Origin: JBQTIP01 sp052388025
Lineage (GTDB): Bacteria > Actinomycetota > UBA4738 > HRBIN12
Assembly (NCBI GenBank): GCA_052388025.1
Contig: JBQTIP010000333.1
Span: 1-14,697 of the forward strand
Direction: 5' to 3'
DNA length: 14,697 nt
Positions 5,805 to 11,418 of the stretch are shown here, piece after piece. Position numbers and translations under genes: made by a program. The notes under the pieces are model-generated. The model searched no databases, had not been told where the DNA came from, and saw only the letters and a program-made list of their open reading frames with translations. The first letter of the stretch is position 1, and the number at the start of each line of letters is the position of its first letter.

Positions 5805-6468
5805 GCTCGGCCACGACCGGGCGATGGTCGGACGCGGCCCTGACCTTCGGTCCGTCCGGGACAACCACGCGTTCGACCCTGATCCCGGTGGAGACGAACA
5901 GATAGTCGATCCTGGCTGTCGGTACTTTCGCGGGATACGTCTCGCCGGAGACGTCGCCGCCGAGCAGCCATGCATCCCAGAGCCGCTCCGAGATCCAGGT
6001 CGCGGCCATCCGGTCGGGGGCCTCGTTGAAGTCGCCTCCGATCACGATCGGCCCGTGCATCCCAAGGGTCAGGTCGGTCGCCTCCTCCGCGTGCCGGCGC
6101 CGTTCCTCGGCCGACAAGCCCAGGTGCACCGAGATCGCCCAGACACGATGACCCGACCTCCCGACCTGCGCGATCAGCGCGCCCCGAGGATAGAAGCGCC
6201 CCGAGGACCGGAACCGGTGAAGCCGGTGTGAGACCACCCGCCAGGGGGGACGGACGAGGACCGCGTTCTTCACGCGACGCCTGAGGAACGAGCGCGGGTC
6301 GGCTGCGGCCTCCATCCCCATCGCAACAGAGAATCTGCGGAGCGAGCCCCGGCGGCCCGATTCGTTCAGGAGCACCAGGTCCGGCTCGTAGGCGCCCGCG
6401 ACGCCTGCGACCTCCTCGACCCCGCCGCGGAAGCCTCGGACGTTGTAGACGACGACGCGCAGCCGCAC
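5776..6468 (-). CDS. Endonuclease/exonuclease/phosphatase (EEP) family hydrolase
   Basis: 230 aa metal-dependent phosphoesterase related to exonuclease III, DNase I and sphingomyelinase. The full set of family residues is visible: VVVYNVRGFRGG (Asn9), the metal-binding Glu36 in LLNESGR (LNE instead of the usual QE context), SVHL with His115, GGDFNEAP with Asp146 and Asn148, RIDYLF with Asp188, and the terminal SDHRPV with Asp214-His215. No signal peptide, membrane segment or extra DNA-binding domain is seen, so a small-molecule or nucleic-acid phosphodiester substrate cannot be told apart. The GTG start at 6468 is supported by the core beta strand beginning at once, and by TAGGCT six bases upstream, the leaderless arrangement seen elsewhere here. 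It converges on the alpha/beta hydrolase with a 29-base tail-to-tail overlap. Confidence 0.9.
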   Translation of the reverse strand: MRLRVVVYNVRGFRGGVEEVAGVAGAYEPDLVLLNESGRRGSLRRFSVAMGMEAAADPRSFLRRRVKNAVLVRPPWRVVSHRLHRFRSSGRFYPRGALIAQVGRSGHRVWAISVHLGLSAEERRRHAEEATDLTLGMHGPIVIGGDFNEAPDRMAATWISERLWDAWLLGGDVSGETYPAKVPTARIDYLFVSTGIRVERVVVPDGPKVRAASDHRPVVAELTVGEEATR

Positions 6469-6474
6469 AGCCGG

Positions 6475-6480
6475 AGCCTA
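6475..6480 (-). promoter_or_regulatory. Candidate leaderless -10 box TAGGCT for the EEP gene
   Basis: TAGGCT on the minus strand is followed by exactly six bases (CCGGCT) and the GTG start at 6468. This fits the TANNNT box of a transcript beginning at the start codon. No ribosome site is present, which agrees with that reading. It lies in the 71-base gap behind the COG2403 gene. Confidence 0.42.
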
Positions 6481-6539
6481 CGCCCCCGAGCGCGACGACG
6501 ACTCGTTCCACGATGTCCCCGCCGCCGGCGAGTCCGGCC

Positions 6540-7853
6540 TCAGCCGATGATAGGGGCCAGGACGTCGCGAATCGTGGGAGAGCCTTCGAGCTCCTCCAGC
6601 TCGTAGCGCACGCGAACGGCCGGCTTCGAGATGTTGATAACGTGCCGCAAGTCGATCGGCGAGGCGATCACGACAACGTCGACCTCGACGGAGTCGATCA
6701 TCTTCTCCATCTCAGCGAGCTGCCCATCCGAGTACCCCATGGCCGGGAGCACCGGGCCGACGTCGTACTTCCGGTATGTCTCCTCGATCGTTCCCACCGC
6801 GTACGGGCGGGGATCCACGATCTCGGCGGCGCCGTTCCGCCGAGCGGCCACGACGCCGGCGCCGAACTTCATCTCTCCGTGGGTGAGGGTGGGGCCGTCC
6901 TCCACCACCAGGACGCGCCTCCCGGTCACCGCGTCAGCGTCGTCGACCGTGACCTTGCTGTTCGCCTTCACGACCGTGGCCGATGGATTCACCTCGCGGA
7001 TCGTGCCGTCGAGCGACGCGACCTGCTCGGCGGACGCCGAGTCCATCTTGTTGACGACGATGACGTCCGCCATCCGGAGGTTGGCCTCGCCGGGATGGTA
7101 GGTCGTCTCGTGCCCCGCACGCAGCGGGTCCGCGACCACGATATGCACGGTCGGCCGGTAAAACGGCAGATCGTTGTTCCCGCCGTCCCAGAGCAGCACG
7201 TCGCATTCCGCCTGCGCGCGCTCGAGGATCTCGCCGTAGTCGACGCCGGCGTAGACGACGGTGCCGGCGATGATGTGAGGCTCGTACTCCTCGCGCTCCT
7301 CGATCGTGACGTTCGCGCCGTCGAGGTCGGCGAGCTCCGCGAACCGCTGTACGCGCTGGGTGTTCAGGTCGCCGTAGGGCATGGGGTGACGGACGGCGAC
7401 GGTCCGCTTCCCCGCCTCCCGGAGGACCCTGGCAACGGCTCGAGTCGTCTGGCTCTTGCCGGAGCCGGTGCGCACCGCGCATACGGCGACAACCGGAACC
7501 TCCGCGTCGAGCATCGTCGCGTTGGGCCCGAGCAGCACGAAGTTGGCGCCGGCAGCGAGCGCCTCGCTGGCCCTGTGCATCACGTGCTCGTGCGAGACGT
7601 CCGAGTAGGCGAAGACGACGTCGTCCACGTCAAGCTCGCGGATGAGCCTCGTGAGCTGGTCCTCGTCGTGGATCCTGATCCCGTTCGGGTACCCGGGACC
7701 GGCCAGCTCGGCCGGGTAGGTCCGGTCGTCGATGTAAGGGATCTGCGTGGCCGTGAAGGCGACCACCTCTGCAGTGGAGTCGTCTCGGTAGACGGTGTTG
7801 AAGTTGTGGAAGTCGCGCCCCGCGGCTCCCATGATCAGCACACGGCGGGTCAT
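6540..7853 (-). CDS. COG2403 P-loop protein, cyclic 2,3-diphosphoglycerate synthetase-like
   Basis: 437 aa, the size of the archaeal cyclic-2,3-diphosphoglycerate synthetase, which closes 2,3-bisphosphoglycerate to a cyclic anhydride using ATP. Two parts can be seen: an N-terminal Rossmann-like domain starting RRVLIMGAAGRDFHNFN, and a P-loop domain beginning near residue 120 with AVRTGSGKSQTTR (Lys133). The latter is followed by RHPMPYGDL, LWDGGNNDLPF (acidic Walker-B-like) and VVNKMD, which resembles a GTPase NKxD motif. Bacterial members are usually annotated only as predicted GTPases and their role is unknown. They often lie next to molybdenum hydroxylase or carbamate/purine catabolism genes, which fits this locus. 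The ATG at 7853 has AAAGGA upstream. It is preceded by mobA with a 121-base structured gap. Cyclic diphosphoglycerate synthesis in this bacterium is not established. Confidence 0.85.
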   Translation of the reverse strand: MTRRVLIMGAAGRDFHNFNTVYRDDSTAEVVAFTATQIPYIDDRTYPAELAGPGYPNGIRIHDEDQLTRLIRELDVDDVVFAYSDVSHEHVMHRASEALAAGANFVLLGPNATMLDAEVPVVAVCAVRTGSGKSQTTRAVARVLREAGKRTVAVRHPMPYGDLNTQRVQRFAELADLDGANVTIEEREEYEPHIIAGTVVYAGVDYGEILERAQAECDVLLWDGGNNDLPFYRPTVHIVVADPLRAGHETTYHPGEANLRMADVIVVNKMDSASAEQVASLDGTIREVNPSATVVKANSKVTVDDADAVTGRRVLVVEDGPTLTHGEMKFGAGVVAARRNGAAEIVDPRPYAVGTIEETYRKYDVGPVLPAMGYSDGQLAEMEKMIDSVEVDVVVIASPIDLRHVINISKPAVRVRYELEELEGSPTIRDVLAPIIG

Positions 7854-7881
7854 GGTCGAGTCCTTTCGAGGGATGTGATGC

Positions 7882-7956
7882 GCGGGCGGGAGCCCGCTCT
7901 TCGGGCTGGAGAGTACCCCACGGCAGTTCGGACCGGCATCCCGCGCCGGCCGTGGG
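7882..7956 (-). promoter_or_regulatory. Structured leader between mobA and the COG2403 gene, alternative hairpins
   Basis: Three inverted repeats sit in this 121-base gap. An 8-bp stem pairs 7917-7924 (CCCACGGC) with 7949-7956 and encloses a 5-bp inner stem (7933-7937 with 7945-7949, sharing one base with the outer stem). A 6-bp stem pairs 7891-7896 with 7902-7907, and another pairs 7882-7887 with 7892-7897. The last two share bases 7892-7896, so only one can form at a time. The layout resembles an attenuator or riboswitch expression platform ahead of the AAAGGA ribosome site, but no known riboswitch consensus was recognised. Confidence 0.35.
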
Positions 7957-7974
7957 AAGCGTTGCCGCCCCGCT

Positions 7975-8559
7975 TCAGGCTTGCAGGTCCTCCGGCCTGT
8001 CGACGTCGCGGAGGGTCCCCCCGGTCGGGTCCAGTCTGCGCCACGTTTCCTCGGGGATCGCTCGTGCGTCGAGCGCACCGAGAAAGCTCTTCAGGCTCCG
8101 TTCCCCTTCGGAGAGAAGCCACTGCACAGCGCTCAGCGCCTGCACGCGGAGCGCGAATGGGAGCGGTCGCACGCCCTCGTCGACCGCGAGGGCCGAAGCC
8201 ACCACTCCCTCCTCGCTGACCACGAGGATCAGCTCGACCAGAACCGCCGGCACGAGCCCCGGCATGTCGCCGCCCACAACGAGGCCCAGGGCCGTGTCGG
8301 CCTCGTTGAGCCCGGCCGCGAGGCCGGCGAGAGGGCCCGCGTAGGGTTCGGCGTCCTCGATCACCCGCACCGGCGTGATGATCTCCCCCGGGAGATCGGG
8401 CGGCCCAGACTCCGGCGACACTACGACGAGGATCTCCGTGCACAGCTCGGCGAGGACCTCAACGGGATGGTGAAGGAGCGGACGGCCCCTGTAGGGCTCC
8501 TTCAGCTTGTCGCGGCCGAACCGGGACGATCGGCCCCCCGCCAGGACGATCCCGGTGAC
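7975..8559 (-). CDS. mobA: Molybdenum cofactor guanylyltransferase MobA, apparent GTC start
   Basis: 194 aa enzyme joining GMP from GTP to molybdopterin to make the MGD cofactor that formate dehydrogenase needs. The N-terminal nucleotide-binding signature TGIVLAGGRSSRFGRDK (2-18) is complete. AGPLAGLAAGL and the metal-binding GGDMPGL (Asp99) follow. No ATG, GTG or TTG exists in frame between the upstream gene's stop and this motif. The first usual start (GTG at about 8421) would delete the signature and is rejected. Family members usually begin M-T-G-[IV]-V-L-A-G-G, which puts the start at GTC 8559. CATACT lies six bases before it, so the transcript could begin there. CTG at 8577 is the alternative. 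A base error turning GTG into GTC is also possible. It follows the Fe-S subunit gene by 19 bases. Confidence 0.85.
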   Translation of the reverse strand, partial: VTGIVLAGGRSSRFGRDKLKEPYRGRPLLHHPVEVLAELCTEILVVVSPESGPPDLPGEIITPVRVIEDAEPYAGPLAGLAAGLNEADTALGLVVGGDMPGLVPAVLVELILVVSEEGVVASALAVDEGVRPLPFALRVQALSAVQWLLSEGERSLKSFLGALDARAIPEETWRRLDPTGGTLRDVDRPEDLQA

Positions 8560-8565
8560 GTCGCT

Positions 8566-8571
8566 AGTATG
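8566..8571 (-). promoter_or_regulatory. Candidate internal -10 box CATACT before mobA
   Basis: CATACT on the minus strand, then AGCGAC, then GTC at 8559 where MobA is expected to start. The arrangement matches CATACT-CCCGAC-ATG of the 52-aa gene in both the box and the CGAC just before the start. It lies directly after the stop of the Fe-S subunit gene, so mobA may have its own promoter within the operon. Confidence 0.4.
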
Positions 8572-8578
8572 AGGCAGA

Positions 8579-9541
8579 CTAGACCTCGGACGATGGGGCA
8601 GGCCCTCGATTCTGCACGAACTCGAAGCCGAACCGCCCCTTGATGCACAGGTGCCCGTTGGTCACGTCGTGGTCCATCGGCGACGTCACCTTGACGATCT
8701 CGTTGTCCTGGACGTGGAGCTCGAGGTTGCATCCCACCCCGCAGTAGGGGCAGATCGTTTCGGTCACGGCCTGCTTCGACTCGTCCCAGGTTCCGGCCTC
8801 CCGCATGTCGTGCTCGGACTTGAACATGAGCGCGCCGGTCGGGCACACGCCGATGCAGTTCCCGCAGTACACGCACGCCGACTCGGTGAGTGGCACCGCG
8901 AACTCTGTGGAGATCCGCGCGTCGAACCCACGCCCGGCTACCGCGATCGCGAACGTGTTCTGCGCGTCCACCCCGCAGGCCTCGACGCACTTGTAGCAGA
9001 GGATGCACCGCGAGTAGTCGCGGATGTACAGGTCGTTGTCGACCTTGACCGGCTGCGCGACGGTCTCCGCCGCGGCGCCTTCGGGCTCGCGGTGATCACC
9101 TACGCGCCGCGCGTCCCGCTCCCCCGCAGCGGCCGGCTCGGCCGGCGGGCCGAATCGCTCGGGCGCCGCGCCGTAGCGGTCCATCCATCCCCGCACCTCA
9201 CCGCCCGTAAGCGACATGTCCACCGACCCCGCGAGGAACTCAAGCACGAGGCGCCGGCTGTGTCGCACCCGTTCTGAGTCCGTCTTCACGACCATGCCCG
9301 GCTCGGCCTTGCGGGAGCAGGCCGGCACCAGCACTCGCGAGCCCTCCACCTCGACCACGCAGACGCGACAGACGTTGACCGGCGTGAGGCTCTCCAGGTA
9401 ACAGAGCGTGGGCGTGTCGATGCCCTTCGAGCGGCAGGCGTCGAGCAGCGTCGCCCCTTCCGGGACCCGGGCCTGCTGGCCGTCGATTGTGATGCCAATG
9501 AGGCGCTTTGGCGGCGCGAGGGGGACGGTCCGGCTGCTCAC
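8579..9541 (-). CDS. Separate Fe-S electron-transfer subunit of formate dehydrogenase (NuoG-N-like plus proximal [4Fe-4S] domain)
   Basis: 320 aa from GTG 9541, which overlaps the NuoEF stop (GTGA) and has GGGGAG before it. Cysteine groups in order: Cys47/58/61/75 for a plant-ferredoxin-like [2Fe-2S]; Cys179/182/185/189 and Cys223/226/229/233 for two [4Fe-4S]; and ICPYCGVGCNLELHVQDNE with Cys264/267/271 and Cys299 in GHLCIKGRFG. That last domain normally opens the catalytic subunit of bis-MGD enzymes and sits beside the Mo cofactor. The protein ends 17 residues after it (FEFVQNRGPAPSSEV), just where an FdhA catalytic domain would continue. It therefore looks like the N-terminal third of FdhA as its own subunit. 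The His-Cys [4Fe-4S] motif that usually follows the [2Fe-2S] domain is missing (region about 98-125 has no Cys). It passes electrons from the active site to NuoF. Confidence 0.9.
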   Translation of the reverse strand: MSSRTVPLAPPKRLIGITIDGQQARVPEGATLLDACRSKGIDTPTLCYLESLTPVNVCRVCVVEVEGSRVLVPACSRKAEPGMVVKTDSERVRHSRRLVLEFLAGSVDMSLTGGEVRGWMDRYGAAPERFGPPAEPAAAGERDARRVGDHREPEGAAAETVAQPVKVDNDLYIRDYSRCILCYKCVEACGVDAQNTFAIAVAGRGFDARISTEFAVPLTESACVYCGNCIGVCPTGALMFKSEHDMREAGTWDESKQAVTETICPYCGVGCNLELHVQDNEIVKVTSPMDHDVTNGHLCIKGRFGFEFVQNRGPAPSSEV

Positions 9542-11415
9542 GCGCTCCCCGTTCCGCCGAAGACGCCCAGCCTGGCGATGGCCGACTGCACGGCGCTCGA
9601 GGCCGTCTGGCCCAATCCGCATATCGACGCGTCCCGCATGACCTGGCCGATCTCGTCGATCAGCGCGATCTCCTCCTGGCGCGCCCCCCTAGCGTGGGCA
9701 TTCGCGAGCCGGTGAAGAGCTTCCTCCTGGCGGACCGTCCCCACACGGCACGGCACGCACTGCCCGCACGATTCGTCGCGGAAGAACGCCGCGATGCGGA
9801 GCAGGATGGTTACCAGGTCGACCGTCTCGTCGAAGACCATCACGACGCCCGAGCCGAGCGTGGCGCCGGCCGCGCGCGTTGCTTCGAACGTGAGCGGCAT
9901 GTCCAGATCGTCGGGCGTAACGAACCCACCGGCCGCGCCGCCCAGCAGGACGGTCTGCAGCTCACGCCCGCCTCGCACACCGCCGGCGAGGCGGAGCAGC
10001 TCGCGGAGCGTCGTCCCGAACTGCACCTCGTACAGCCCCGGCCGCGCGACGCAGCCGGAGAGGCAGAAGAGCCGTGGGCCGGTTGACTCCCCGGTGCCTA
10101 TTGCCGCGAACGCCGGCCCCCCCTCCCGGACGATATCCAGCACGTTGATCAGCGTCTCCACGTTGTTGATGCCGGTGGGCTTGCCGAACACTCCGACCTC
10201 CACGGGGAAGGGCGGCTTGTTGCGCGGCTCGCCGCGCTTGCCCTCGATCGAGTTGAACAGCGACGTCTCCTCGCCGCAGATGTAGGCGCCGGCACCGCTC
10301 CGGATCTCGATGTCGAACCGGAATCGCTCGCCCATAACGTCGTCGCCCAGGAGCCCTCGAGCGCGAGCCTCTTCAATCGCGTGCTGCATGCGCCGCAGCG
10401 CGAGCGGGTACTCGCCGCGAATGTACAGGAACCCCTTCTCGGATGCGGTCGCGTAGCCGGCGATCGTCATCGATTCGACGATCGCGAAAGGGTCCTGCTC
10501 CATGATGACCCGATCCTTGAACGTGCCGGGCTCGGATTCGTCCGCGTTGCAGATGAAGTAGTGCGGCCGGACCGGCTGCTTCGCAACGGCCTCCCACTTC
10601 ACGCCGGTGGGGAACGCGGCTCCGCCACGGCCCATCAGCTTGGAGTCGGTGACCTCGCGAATCACGCCGACCGGACCGAGATCGACCGCGCGGCGGAGCG
10701 CCTCGTACCCTCCGTGCGCGCGGTAGTCGTCCAGGCTCCCTGGGTCGATCCCCTCGGCGATCCTGCGCAGCAGCCGAAGACCATTGCGGCCTTCGGGCGT
10801 CTCGGTCTGGGGAATGCTCGGCTGCTCGGGATGGGTCCAGGGCTCTCCTTCCATGATCCGGACGACCGCCTCCGAGGTCAGCGGCGCGAGGGACCAATCG
10901 TGCGCGTCCTCACCCGCGTGCTGGAACATGGCCGCCGGGGCGTGCTCGCAGCGGCCGAGGCACGGGCTCCGGAGCCACGTGAAGGAACCATCTCCGGACG
11001 GCGCCCCCGGCGGCCCGACGGTCCGCTCCAAGTCGGCGCAGATCCCGTCCGCCCCGGCAGTCTTGCAGGCGATGTCGTCGCAGACATGCACGACTCGCGG
11101 GGGCCGCGGCTCCAGCGAGAACATCGCGTAGAAGCTCGCGACGCCGTAGGCCTCGGCAGGCGGCACCGTCAACCGCTGGCAGATATAGTTCAGCGCACCG
11201 CGGCTGATCCAGCCGGCCCGGCGCTGGACCGCGCGGAGCGCCGGCAGCAGGAGATGGCGCTGCTCGCGGGCCTGCCGGCCGCCGTATCCGACGTGTCCCT
11301 CGAGCTCGATCCGGCGTTCGCCGCCGTGCCAGCCGGACTCCGGCGGGCCCAGCACCTCGTCCACCGCGGCGCGCTCGGCATCGCTCGGGGAGGCGTCGAG
11401 CAGATGGAGGTCCAA
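9538..11415 (-). CDS. NuoE-NuoF fusion, NAD+-reducing (diaphorase) subunit of formate dehydrogenase
   Basis: 625 aa, cytosolic. Residues about 10-185 are a NuoE-like thioredoxin-fold [2Fe-2S] domain with Cys112, Cys117, Cys152 and Cys156. From about 210 it is NuoF-like: GRGGAAFPTGVKWEAV (262-277) for the nucleotide, CNADESEPGTFKDR (289-302) for FMN, AYICGEETSLFNSIEGKRG (377-395), and the [4Fe-4S] ligands Cys550, Cys553, Cys556 and Cys599 (SCGQCVPCRVGT and SICGLG). It corresponds to FdsG plus FdsB of soluble NAD-dependent formate dehydrogenases in one chain, and should transfer electrons from the Fe-S subunit via FMN to NAD+. The start is taken as TTG at 11415, three bases after the catalytic-subunit stop. 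The early sequence is weakly conserved, so a slightly later start is possible. Its stop overlaps the next gene. Confidence 0.93.
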   Translation of the reverse strand: MDLHLLDASPSDAERAAVDEVLGPPESGWHGGERRIELEGHVGYGGRQAREQRHLLLPALRAVQRRAGWISRGALNYICQRLTVPPAEAYGVASFYAMFSLEPRPPRVVHVCDDIACKTAGADGICADLERTVGPPGAPSGDGSFTWLRSPCLGRCEHAPAAMFQHAGEDAHDWSLAPLTSEAVVRIMEGEPWTHPEQPSIPQTETPEGRNGLRLLRRIAEGIDPGSLDDYRAHGGYEALRRAVDLGPVGVIREVTDSKLMGRGGAAFPTGVKWEAVAKQPVRPHYFICNADESEPGTFKDRVIMEQDPFAIVESMTIAGYATASEKGFLYIRGEYPLALRRMQHAIEEARARGLLGDDVMGERFRFDIEIRSGAGAYICGEETSLFNSIEGKRGEPRNKPPFPVEVGVFGKPTGINNVETLINVLDIVREGGPAFAAIGTGESTGPRLFCLSGCVARPGLYEVQFGTTLRELLRLAGGVRGGRELQTVLLGGAAGGFVTPDDLDMPLTFEATRAAGATLGSGVVMVFDETVDLVTILLRIAAFFRDESCGQCVPCRVGTVRQEEALHRLANAHARGARQEEIALIDEIGQVMRDASICGLGQTASSAVQSAIARLGVFGGTGSA

Positions 11416-11418
11416 GCT

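Noticed and set aside
694..6511. Long frames opposite real genes (for example 694-1767 plus, 1529-2758 plus, 2990-4522 plus, 4479-5723 minus, 5519-6511 minus)
   Set aside because: They are Arg/Pro/Ala-rich high-GC shadows without recognisable motifs, and each lies over a well-supported gene on another frame or strand.
7975..8421. A 148-aa MobA starting at GTG 8421
   Set aside because: It would remove the essential LAGGRSSRFGRDK nucleotide-binding loop that is intact upstream in the same frame.
8579..9622. A longer Fe-S subunit starting at 9622
   Set aside because: The extension lies inside the NuoEF gene and is Arg/Gly-rich shadow sequence. GTG 9541 has a ribosome site and a GTGA overlap.
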